From Heyndrickxia acidiproducens DSM 23148 (GTDB taxonomy: Bacteria; Bacillota; Bacilli; Bacillales; Bacillaceae_C): 64,000 bases of DNA. The position numbers were made by a program, and so were the translations under genes. The DNA lies in contig NZ_KB893982.1 in the NCBI RefSeq assembly GCF_000374345.1, positions 1 to 64,000 of the forward strand. The letters are read 5' to 3'. Shown one piece after another: positions 32,247 to 39,730 of this stretch. The notes below the pieces were generated by a model. That model searched no databases. It saw only the letters and a program-made list of their open reading frames with translations, and was not told the DNA's origin. Numbering within the stretch: position 1 is the stretch's first letter; each line of letters starts with the position of its first letter.

Positions 32247-32546
32247 ATGTACAAGGTACCGAAGCATAATAAACATTTTTCTCACTGCATATTTCCGGGA
32301 TACCGCTGGTGCGGGCCGGGATGCAGCGGGCCGGGGGCTCCTACTAATGATGTGGATGCCTGCTGTATGCGCCATGATCTTTGCCTCAAGCGGGGGCGGT
32401 CCGTCTGTGAATGCGACAGCGCAATGGTTGAATGCCTGCGTACCAAGATGAATCCGTATACCAGGAAAGGCAGGCAAGCTGCGGTCATTTACCGGGCGAT
32501 GCGGCTAAAAAGACTGTTCAGCTGCGGCGGGGGCAGGTTTGGTTAA
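32247..32546 (+). CDS. Small phospholipase A2-like protein
   Basis: This 99-residue, basic, cysteine-rich protein has a calcium-loop-like WCGPGCSGPG and the PLA2 catalytic signature DACCMRHDLCL (His-Asp in the usual arrangement), followed by CECD that would supply further cysteines. The pattern is close to the prokaryotic/parvoviral VP1-type PLA2 fold. No signal peptide is evident, which is odd for a disulfide-rich phospholipase. GGGGTG lies seven bases before the ATG. It stands alone, divergent from lytS. Enzyme activity is inferred from motifs only. Confidence 0.7.
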   Translation: MYKVPKHNKHFSHCIFPGYRWCGPGCSGPGAPTNDVDACCMRHDLCLKRGRSVCECDSAMVECLRTKMNPYTRKGRQAAVIYRAMRLKRLFSCGGGRFG

Positions 32547-32599
32547 AGCCAAAAAATGCTTAAATATTGGATGACGGGCACAATTATTTATGGAACGAG

Positions 32600-33068
32600 A
32601 TGAACGCTGTCTCCTGCTGAGGTTGATCCTTGGAATGGCGTTCATCAGCCGTATGAACGCTATCTTTACTGGGGTTGATCCTTGAAATGGCGTTCATCAG
32701 CCGCATGAACGCTATCTCTACTAGGTTTGATCCTTGAAATGGCGTTCATCAGCCGTATGAAAGCTATCTCTACCGGGGTTGATGACTGAAATGGCGTTCA
32801 TCAGCCGTATGAACGCTATCTCTACTAGGTTTGATCCTTGAAATGGCGTTCATCAGCCGTATGAACGCTATCTCTACCGGGGTTGATCCTTGGAATGGCG
32901 TTCATCAGCCGTATGAACGCTATCTCTACCGGGGTTGATGACTGAAATGGCGTTCATCAGCCGTATGAACGCTATCTCTACTGGGTTTGATCCTTGAAAT
33001 GGCGTTCATCGCCCGCATGAACGCTATCTCTACCGGGGTTGATCCTTGAAATGGCGTTCATCGGCCCC
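32600..33068. repeat. 52-bp tandem repeat array 1 (nine units)
   Basis: Units start at 32600, 32653, 32705, 32757, 32809, 32861, 32913, 32965 and 33017; the spacing is 52 bp except for the first (53). Each unit carries an inverted repeat GCGTTCAT-N7-ATGAACGC at the junction with the next. Three sub-variants (GGGGTTGATCC, AGGTTTGATCC, GGGGTTGATGA) are interleaved. The period is not a multiple of three, and no ORF spans it. Confidence 0.95.
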
Positions 33069-33171
33069 ATAAACAAATTTGATCTTTATCGATTTCCTCT
33101 GATTCATTATCAAAGAAAACATTGCGAACATTTGATATACTTTTATTATCATGAATCAAGGGAGGATCATC

Positions 33172-34143
33172 ATGAAACAGAAAGTTATTGTTTACAGTGA
33201 AATGCCGGAAGATCTGGTAGAAAATTTAAAACAACAGTTTGACGTAAAATATTACAAAAACTGCAACGCCTATACGGACTTATTGCCTGACTTGGAAGAA
33301 GCAGAGGGACTGATCGGATCCGGGCTGGCAGTGGACCGTAACCTGCTCGACCACGCGCCTGCCTTGAAGATCGTCTGTAACATCGCTGTCGGCTATAACA
33401 ACCTGGATATCGGTGAGCTGACAAAACGTGGGGTAATGGCTGCGAATACGCCGGGCGTTTTAGATGATACAACCGCTGATACTATTTTTGGTCTTCTGCT
33501 GGCCGCAGCACGAAGATTCACAGAACTGGATCGTTATGTAAAAGAAGGAAAATGGAAAGAACCGGTCTCTGAAGCCCAATATGGCATCGATGTCCATCAT
33601 AAAACGCTAGGCATTATCGGAATGGGGAGAATCGGAAGTGCAATCGCAAAACGGGCCCATCGCGGTTTTGATATGAAAATTCTATACCATAACCGCTCAC
33701 GGCACAAGGAAGCAGAAAATGCTTTTGACGCTACATACTGTTCACTCGATGAACTTTTACAAAAAAGCGATTTTATTTGTTTAATGACGCCGCTCACACC
33801 TGAAACCCGCCATCTAATCGGAGACCGCGAATTCCGGCTGATGAAAAAAACAGCTGTTTTTGTAAACGGCTCAAGAGGGCAGACTGTCGATGAAGCGGCT
33901 TTGATCAGAGCACTGGAAAACAAGTCGATTCTTGCTGCCGGGCTGGATGTTTTTGATGAGGAACCAGTCGCAGCCGACAACCCGCTTTTGAAAATGGAAA
34001 ATGTCGTTACCCTGCCTCATATCGGCTCTGCCACATCTGAAACCCGCTATGCCATGGCGAAACTGGCAGCCGAGAACTTAACAAAGGGGCTGCTGGGAGA
34101 ATGCCCGCCGAGTTTGATTAACAGGGAAGTCTTACAGAAATAA
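33172..34143 (+). CDS. D-2-hydroxyacid dehydrogenase (glyoxylate/hydroxypyruvate reductase type)
   Basis: This 323-residue NAD(P)-dependent D-isomer-specific dehydrogenase has the cofactor motif GIIGMGRIGSAIA near residue 150, the arginine in VNGSRGQTVDE, the glutamate in FDEEP and the histidine in LPHIGSAT. Overall it resembles GhrB/YvcT-type reductases of glyoxylate, hydroxypyruvate or 2-ketogluconate. It lacks the ACT domain of SerA. GGGAGG lies eight bases before ATG 33172. It is monocistronic. Confidence 0.9.
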   Translation: MKQKVIVYSEMPEDLVENLKQQFDVKYYKNCNAYTDLLPDLEEAEGLIGSGLAVDRNLLDHAPALKIVCNIAVGYNNLDIGELTKRGVMAANTPGVLDDTTADTIFGLLLAAARRFTELDRYVKEGKWKEPVSEAQYGIDVHHKTLGIIGMGRIGSAIAKRAHRGFDMKILYHNRSRHKEAENAFDATYCSLDELLQKSDFICLMTPLTPETRHLIGDREFRLMKKTAVFVNGSRGQTVDEAALIRALENKSILAAGLDVFDEEPVAADNPLLKMENVVTLPHIGSATSETRYAMAKLAAENLTKGLLGECPPSLINREVLQK

Positions 34144-34231
34144 TCCTGAATGTTTTTATCGATAAAAAAACATATCCACTGAAATGAGCCGTGAATGTAT
34201 TCTTTACACGGTTCATTTGCTATTTGCAGCG

Positions 34232-34276
34232 AAAAGCCATTCACTCAGCTATTTTAGCGGAATGAATGGCTTTTTT
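34232..34276. terminator. Bidirectional terminator
   Basis: AAAGCCATTC pairs with GAATGGCTTTTTT between the dehydrogenase and the convergent MFS gene. A second, weaker hairpin (ATGAGCCGTG with CACGGTTCAT) precedes it at about 34174-34207. Confidence 0.78.
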
Positions 34277-34280
34277 CATT

Positions 34281-35513
34281 TTATGCTAATTTTGAAACCG
34301 AGCTGATTGAATTATGCTGTTTCCCATCTGAAGTTTTCTTTGCCAATGTCAGCATTGCCAGGCAGGAGATACAGTAGAGTGCTGCAAGATAACCCATCGC
34401 CATTGACATTTGATAATGCTGGAGAATGAAGCCGACAAGCATCGGTGAAAAACCGCCTGCTGCACGCCCAAAGTTAAAAATCGTATTGGTAGCCGTACTG
34501 CGGACTTCAACCGGGAAATATCTGCTGATTAATGCCCCATATCCGGCAAACATCCCGTTTGAAAAGAACCCGACAATCGCACCGCCAATCAATACCCCGG
34601 CACTGCCGCTCGCATAAGCGTACAGAAAGACTGCCGTGGCCGATGCTAGAAGGAAAATGCCGTAAGCCAGTTTGATTCCAATCCGGTCAATCAATTGCCC
34701 GAATGCAAGCATACCGGCAATCATACCGACAGCTGTGCTGATCGTCCACAGCGCCGAGCTTGAGACAGACAGCCCCTGCGATTGCTGCAGCATAGATGGC
34801 AGCCAGATCATGAGCCCATTGTATCCCGCGATCTGTACGGTTGCCATAATCGCCAATGCTGCTGTGGTTGCCGCTGTGCGCGGTGTTGCAAACAGTTGAA
34901 TTAACTTGCTTTTTTCCGCTTTTTTGGCTGTCCGTTTTTGTTTCTGGGCAGCCAGCCATTCCGGGGATTCATCTAAATTTTTACGTACGAGATAAGCAAA
35001 TATAACCGGAATGATGCCGACGAAGAATAATCCTCTCCAACCCCATGCCGGCAGGACAACCGCGCTGATAAGTGCCGCAATGATGACGCCAAACTGTGCG
35101 CCGATGCTGACATAAGAAGATGCCCTGCCCTGTTTGTTTTTCGGCCACGCCTCCGCAACCAGCGCCATCCCAATGCCGTACTCCCCGCCGGCACCAAGGC
35201 CCGCAATGAAACGAAATACGTAAACCTGCTCAATACTGGTTGCCAATCCGGTTAGTGCAGTGCCGATTGCGAAAAGGAAAATGGTATACGTAAAAACTCT
35301 GACTCTGCCAAATTTATCTGCCATGATTCCGAAAACCATGCCGCCAACAAGCATGCCGAGGTTGGTAATGGAAGAGATAAAGCCGCCCTTTGTCATATCA
35401 ATGTGGAAATTGGCAATGATCATTGACATGGCAAAGGAAATGAACATGATATCCATGCCTTCCAATGTCAAGCCTATAACAGATGCTGCAACTGTTTTAC
35501 TGCGATAATTCAT
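34281..35513 (-). CDS. MFS metabolite:proton symporter under PyrR control
   Basis: This 410-residue, twelve-helix carrier of the AAHS/sugar-porter-like MFS branch has the loop 2-3 motif GIMADKFGRVRVF and the FRFIAGLGAGGEYGIG helix 4 motif. Sequence alone does not give the substrate. Its leader is a PyrR-type attenuator (35588-35676), which strongly suggests a pyrimidine or precursor such as orotate or uracil (inference). ATG 35513 lies eight bases after AAGGAGC. Upstream in-frame codons fall inside the leader and were rejected. Confidence 0.88.
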   Translation of the reverse strand: MNYRSKTVAASVIGLTLEGMDIMFISFAMSMIIANFHIDMTKGGFISSITNLGMLVGGMVFGIMADKFGRVRVFTYTIFLFAIGTALTGLATSIEQVYVFRFIAGLGAGGEYGIGMALVAEAWPKNKQGRASSYVSIGAQFGVIIAALISAVVLPAWGWRGLFFVGIIPVIFAYLVRKNLDESPEWLAAQKQKRTAKKAEKSKLIQLFATPRTAATTAALAIMATVQIAGYNGLMIWLPSMLQQSQGLSVSSSALWTISTAVGMIAGMLAFGQLIDRIGIKLAYGIFLLASATAVFLYAYASGSAGVLIGGAIVGFFSNGMFAGYGALISRYFPVEVRSTATNTIFNFGRAAGGFSPMLVGFILQHYQMSMAMGYLAALYCISCLAMLTLAKKTSDGKQHNSISSVSKLA

Positions 35514-35574
35514 TTTATCGTGCTCCTTCCAAGCCTCACATGGACTTTGTTTTAAAAGAGTTTCCTGGAATCCG

Positions 35575-35676
35575 GGCAAAAATAAATGCCCTTTCCGTCC
35601 GAACCGGAAAAGGGCATGGTATATACAAACGTCCTATATTACCGCCTTTTCAGCCTCTCTGGACCGGATTAAAGGA
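35575..35676 (-). promoter_or_regulatory. PyrR-type transcription attenuator
   Basis: The minus strand carries GTCCAGAGAGGCTG (35664 to 35651) within a CCTTTAA...AAAAGG stem, matching the PyrR-binding anti-antiterminator of Bacillus pyr leaders. It is followed by the terminator GCCCTTTTCC / GGAAAGGGC (35615 to 35588), whose sequence is also very similar to the pyr attenuators, and then a T-rich tract. This would stop transcription when PyrR holds UMP or UTP. Confidence 0.88.
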
Positions 35677-35688
35677 AATACATTTGTA

Positions 35689-35717
35689 TTCATAATAGCA
35701 TGTATAGCAAGAATGGG
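35689..35717 (-). promoter_or_regulatory. Promoter of the PyrR-attenuated transcript
   Basis: On the minus strand TTGCCC and TATTAT are 17 bp apart, just before the attenuator. Coordinates are good to a few bases. Confidence 0.6.
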
Positions 35718-35813
35718 CAATATTAATTTGTAAAATCATGTCGCTTTTACAAATAAGTATGAATGAACCCCACTCTGTTCTAATTTTTTGTGTAGGATAG
35801 CGTCATTTGAAGG

Positions 35814-36021
35814 ATGAAAGACATTTCGATTCAAATTTTTACCTGTAATGTCTTTCATCAGGCCAATGAAAGACATCTTTAACCGAATTTTTACCTGCGA
35901 TGGCGTTCATCAAGCCAATGAAAGACATTTCGATCCGAATTTTCACCCGCAATGGCGTTCATCAGGCCGATGAAAGACATTTCGATCCGAATTTTCACCC
36001 GCAATGGCGTTCATCAGGCCA
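35814..36021. repeat. 52-bp tandem repeat array 2 (four units)
   Basis: Units start at 35814, 35866, 35918 and 35970, exactly 52 bp apart. The junction kernel is TTCAT-N7-ATGAA. The first junction has nine-base perfect arms (GTCTTTCAT/ATGAAAGAC). Later junctions have GGCGTTCAT on one side, the arm used in array 1. It lies between the pyr-type promoter and the 3' end of the asparaginase gene. Confidence 0.92.
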
Positions 36022-36047
36022 CATTTTGAATCATTCCTATCCTTCTT

Positions 36048-37052
36048 TTAATCTGCTGTTCCCCAGTCTACCGACAAATCATAAGCAACCGGCGTTTCAA
36101 TCAGCGCCTTTACTTTTTCAAAATCCGTTGTTTTGCCGAGGGCCCACATCAGTTTTGGCACGATGGCCTCCGTATTCATATCGCCTGAAACGATGACAGG
36201 ATATTGTGCCACTTTTCTCCCTACCTCGTAAAGGTATAAGTCATGGCCTTCCTCCAGGCACTGGGTCGTAATCATAACGGCAATGCCGGCTTCTGTCAAT
36301 TCTTTCATTTTCGGCAGCAGGTTTCGTGCTTCAAACGGGACACCGCCATTTCCAAAGCTCTCTATAATAATCCCCTTGTAATGGGTTTTTAAAAAATCAA
36401 AGATTTCGGGCTTGGTGCCGGGATGCAGTTTTAAAAGAAACACATCAGGGCAAAGGCTTGTATCAGCAGTGAACTCATGATCGGCAGGAGCCGGTTTCCA
36501 AATATATTCCACTTTATCCGCAGCAATACGGGCGACATATGGATAATTGATGCTTTCAAAAGCGTCATAGCTTTTCGTCCGCATTTTCACGGCTCTTGTT
36601 CCGATTATCACGCGGCCGTCAAAGACAACAAACACGCCGCCAATATCCTCGCTTGCAAAAAGAAGGGCATCCGATAAGTTTTTCTTCGCATCTGTTTTTT
36701 TAAAACTGATCGGCACCTGCGAACCTGTAATCACAACCGGTTTCTGCAATCCCTGCAGCATATATGACAAAGCTGCTGCCGTATATCCCAATGTGTCTGT
36801 CCCGTGTGTGATCACAAAACCGTCATATTGATCATAATTTTTGGCAACTGCCCCGGCTATTTCAACCCAATGTTCCGGCTGCATATTCGTACTGTCACGG
36901 TTCATTAAAATTTCAGCCGTGACATTCGCAGCGAACGCAGTATGTTCAACATACCGGAGCAATTCTTCAGCGGACAGCCCCGGTACCAGGCCTTCTTTCC
37001 TTTTTACAGAAGCGATTGTTCCGCCTGTTGCCAGCAATAGTAATTTTTTCAT
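36048..37052 (-). CDS. ansA: Type I L-asparaginase
   Basis: This cytoplasmic-type asparaginase of 334 residues hydrolyses asparagine to aspartate and ammonia. Both catalytic threonine motifs are present: [10 protein letters not shown] at residues 5-14 and [13 protein letters not shown] near residue 90. ATG 37052 was chosen because AAGGTGG lies five bases upstream and the conserved region begins at once. A 79-codon upstream extension has no family support. It has no signal peptide, is monocistronic, and is divergent from cotA. Confidence 0.92.
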   Translation of the reverse strand: MKKLLLLATGGTIASVKRKEGLVPGLSAEELLRYVEHTAFAANVTAEILMNRDSTNMQPEHWVEIAGAVAKNYDQYDGFVITHGTDTLGYTAAALSYMLQGLQKPVVITGSQVPISFKKTDAKKNLSDALLFASEDIGGVFVVFDGRVIIGTRAVKMRTKSYDAFESINYPYVARIAADKVEYIWKPAPADHEFTADTSLCPDVFLLKLHPGTKPEIFDFLKTHYKGIIIESFGNGGVPFEARNLLPKMKELTEAGIAVMITTQCLEEGHDLYLYEVGRKVAQYPVIVSGDMNTEAIVPKLMWALGKTTDFEKVKALIETPVAYDLSVDWGTAD

Positions 37053-37336
37053 CGATGCCACCTTCATTTTCGTCATAACTTTAAAATGCGAACCAATATA
37101 GGCTATTATATGTTTTTTGGACGTGCCGTTCAATTTTATTTTTTCGTGAAAAAATGAAGGACAGGCGAACCTTGCCATATACTTACATAAGCTGGGGGCA
37201 GGCTGGTTATACATGTTCACCAAATAAACTTTTCTCTGTGTTCCCCTTCTTGTTACATCTGCCCCTTTCCAACGCTTCCATTGTTTCATAGTCTATTGTA
37301 AATGAATAAAATGACCATCAATGGGAGTTGAGGATT

Positions 37337-38881
37337 TTGAGTCCAAATCTGGAAAAGTTTGTTGACCGCCTTCCGATGCTGGATACGATCAAGCCGGTGG
37401 GGACGGAAGATGGATATGCCTACTATGAAGTCAGGATGGAAGAATTTTGGCAGAAGCTGCACAGGGATTTAAGGCCGACAAGATTGTGGGGATATAACCG
37501 CAGTTTTCCGGGTCCGGTGTTTGAAACCGGCCGCGGGGAAAAGGTTCGGGTCAAATGGATGAACCAACTGCCGCAAAGACATTTTCTGCCGGTTGATACC
37601 ACCATACTTGATGAAATGGGAATGGAACTGCCGGAAGTAAGAACCGTTGTGCACCTGCATGGCGGCGAAACCGAGCCGGCAAGCGATGGCTACCCTGAAG
37701 CCTGGTTTACCCGCAATTTTAACGAAACAGGCCCGCATTTTAAAAAAGAAGTGTATGAATACATGAATACACAGCGTGCCACAACATTATGGTATCATGA
37801 CCACGCAATCGGCATCACACGTTTAAACGTTTACGCCGGCCTTATGGGAATGTATATCATTCGCGATCAAGAAGAAAAAGGTTTGAATCTGCCGGCAGGT
37901 GACTATGAAATCCCGCTGATGATAACGGACCGGACCTTCAATAACGATGGTTCCTTATTTTACCCGAGCCAGCCGGCCAATCCTTCCGAAGATTTGCCCA
38001 ATCCTTCCGTGATCCCGTTCTTTTTGGGAGATACAATTCTTGTTAACGGAAAAATATGGCCGTATTTAGAAGTTGAACCGAGAAAATACCGGTTTAGGGT
38101 CATTGACGTCTCCAATTCACGGCCATACCAGTTATATCTCGATTCAGGCCAACCGCTTTACCAAATCGGTACGGACGGCGGCCTGCTCAGAAGACCGGTT
38201 AAATTGGAAAGATTATCGCTGGAACCGGCAGAAAGAGCAGATATCATCATCGATTTTTCCAAGTATGCCGGCCGGACCATGACATTAAAAAATGACCTTG
38301 GCCCAAATGCTGATCCCGAAGACCAAACCGGCGATATCATGCAGTTCAGGGTCTCTCTGCCGCTTTCAAACGAAGATACCAGTAAAATTCCGCAATCTTT
38401 ATCATCCATTCCGTCGCTTTCGAAAAACAATATTACAGCCCTCCGGAATTTGAAACTTTCCGGTGCGACCGATAAATACGGGCGCCCGTTGCTGCTTTTG
38501 GATAACAAAAAATGGATGGATCCGGTTACAGAAACACCGAAGCTGGGCGCGACTGAAATCTGGTCACTGATGAATATAACGGCCTTTACTCATCCGATTC
38601 ATATTCATTTGATCCAATTTCAAATTTTGGATCGCCGCCCGTTTGATCTCAATCTTTATAATCAAAATGGCCAGATCGTTTACACAGGACCGGCTGTACC
38701 GCCTGCGCCGAACGAACGGGGCTGGAAAGATACGGTTGCGGCACCGGCAGCACAAATCACGCGGGTAATGATGCGATTTGCGCCTTATAGCGGTGATTAT
38801 GTCTGGCACTGTCATATTTTAGAGCATGAAGACTATGACATGATGCGCCCGTTAAAAGTGATTGGCCCTGAAAATCAATAA
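37337..38881 (+). CDS. cotA: Spore-coat multicopper oxidase (laccase)
   Basis: This copper oxidase of about 514 residues is very similar to B. subtilis CotA throughout. Copper ligands are seen in VVHLHGGET, WYHDHAIGITRLN, HPIHIHLIQF and HCHILEHEDYDMM. In Bacillus it sits in the outer spore coat and makes brown pigment and oxidises bilirubin/ABTS-like phenolics. A TTG at 37337, nine bases after GGGAG, is the better start; another TTG at 37328 is nearer that site. A CATAGTCT (37287-37294) resembles a sigma-K -10, though I see no good -35. Confidence 0.95.
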   Translation: MSPNLEKFVDRLPMLDTIKPVGTEDGYAYYEVRMEEFWQKLHRDLRPTRLWGYNRSFPGPVFETGRGEKVRVKWMNQLPQRHFLPVDTTILDEMGMELPEVRTVVHLHGGETEPASDGYPEAWFTRNFNETGPHFKKEVYEYMNTQRATTLWYHDHAIGITRLNVYAGLMGMYIIRDQEEKGLNLPAGDYEIPLMITDRTFNNDGSLFYPSQPANPSEDLPNPSVIPFFLGDTILVNGKIWPYLEVEPRKYRFRVIDVSNSRPYQLYLDSGQPLYQIGTDGGLLRRPVKLERLSLEPAERADIIIDFSKYAGRTMTLKNDLGPNADPEDQTGDIMQFRVSLPLSNEDTSKIPQSLSSIPSLSKNNITALRNLKLSGATDKYGRPLLLLDNKKWMDPVTETPKLGATEIWSLMNITAFTHPIHIHLIQFQILDRRPFDLNLYNQNGQIVYTGPAVPPAPNERGWKDTVAAPAAQITRVMMRFAPYSGDYVWHCHILEHEDYDMMRPLKVIGPENQ

Positions 38882-38899
38882 TGATCTGCTGCATATCCC

Positions 38900-38928
38900 G
38901 GGCAAGGTATCCGTCCTTGCCTTTTTTT
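38900..38928 (+). terminator. Terminator after cotA
   Basis: GGCAAGG and CCTTGCC followed by seven Ts form a simple hairpin. Confidence 0.8.
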
Positions 38929-39032
38929 GTAAACGGGAGGATTTTTTTCTATGCATTTTTCCCAATTTGTGTTATCATGCTTGGGTGGTGAAAATAAAAG
39001 CCACTTTTATTTTTTACTTTTGCAGCACTAAA

Positions 39033-39055
39033 TGACTGTTTTATTCATTTGGTCA
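39033..39055. promoter_or_regulatory. Operator copy 1 (before the tetR-type gene)
   Basis: A 23-bp element starting TGACTGTTTTATTC and ending GGTCA has TGAC/GTCA ends and matches a second copy at 39688-39710, just before the permease-like gene. It overlaps the leader next to the ribosome site, so it is probably the autoregulatory site of the TetR-family protein. Confidence 0.6.
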
Positions 39056-39072
39056 AGAAGGGAGGGATTGTC

Positions 39073-39660
39073 ATGGCAGACCGGAAAATGCAGATTGTCA
39101 GCGCTGCGGAAAAGTCTTTTTCAGCTTTCGGCTACAAAGCCACGACTATGGATCAGGTGGCAAAGCTTGCGGGCGTCGGCAAAGGCACCATTTATACTTT
39201 TTTCAAAAATAAAGAAGAACTGCTAAATTATATTATGGAAAATCTGATTGCAGACATGAAACAGGCTGCTGAACAGGCGATCGATGAACATCTTTCTTTT
39301 ATAGAAAACGTCCACCGTGCCCTTTACGACATGCTGGAGTTCCGCCTCAAACATAAACTGGCGATCAAACTTTACGAGGAAGTCCAACTTGGCACGCCGG
39401 AAGTGGTGGATGCACTGCATGTAATGGAAGATACCATTATTCATTACATCAGCCAGTATATTGAAAAAGCGGTCGGCAAGCAGGAGATTGTTCCATGCGA
39501 CCCGAATCTGACTGCTTTTATTATGTTGAAAATGTATATCGCACTGATTTTCGACTGGGAGAAAAAACATCCCCCGCTTTCAAAAAAAGAGATTGCCAAG
39601 TTATTTGAACTATACATTTTCAAGGGGTTATCCTTAGACCATCCAGAGAGCTGTCGTTAA
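39073..39660 (+). CDS. TetR-family repressor (YhgD type)
   Basis: This 195-residue protein has an N-terminal TetR helix-turn-helix (FGYKATTMDQVAKLAGVGKGTIYTFF) and a helical ligand-binding C-terminus. GGAGG lies eight bases before ATG 39073. The pairing with the downstream YhgE-type gene mirrors B. subtilis yhgD-yhgE. Twin operators before both genes support direct repression. The inducing ligand is unknown. Confidence 0.9.
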   Translation: MADRKMQIVSAAEKSFSAFGYKATTMDQVAKLAGVGKGTIYTFFKNKEELLNYIMENLIADMKQAAEQAIDEHLSFIENVHRALYDMLEFRLKHKLAIKLYEEVQLGTPEVVDALHVMEDTIIHYISQYIEKAVGKQEIVPCDPNLTAFIMLKMYIALIFDWEKKHPPLSKKEIAKLFELYIFKGLSLDHPESCR

Positions 39661-39687
39661 TCGTGCAAGCTCTTTTTTACCCAAAAA

Positions 39688-39710
39688 TGACCGTTTGAAT
39701 ATTCTAGTCA
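39688..39710. promoter_or_regulatory. Operator copy 2 (before the yhgE-type gene)
   Basis: A 23-bp element starting TGACCGTTTGAATATT and ending AGTCA matches copy 1 at 17 or so positions, including both ends, and is followed by the same AAGAAG. It lies 20 bases before the start codon of the YhgE-type gene. Confidence 0.6.
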
Positions 39711-39730
39711 AGAAGTTTGGAGGTTTTAAA

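Noticed and set aside
32600-33068. CRISPR array
   Set aside because: The whole 52-bp unit repeats. There are no unique spacers of regular length, and no cas genes are present.
35900-36196. Open frame running through array 2 as a protein
   Set aside because: The 52-bp period shifts frame at each unit, the frame runs into antisense of the asparaginase gene, and there is no ribosome site.
36048-37289. Asparaginase starting at 37289
   Set aside because: The extra 79 residues match nothing in the family, and ATG 37052 has a good ribosome site directly before the conserved motif.
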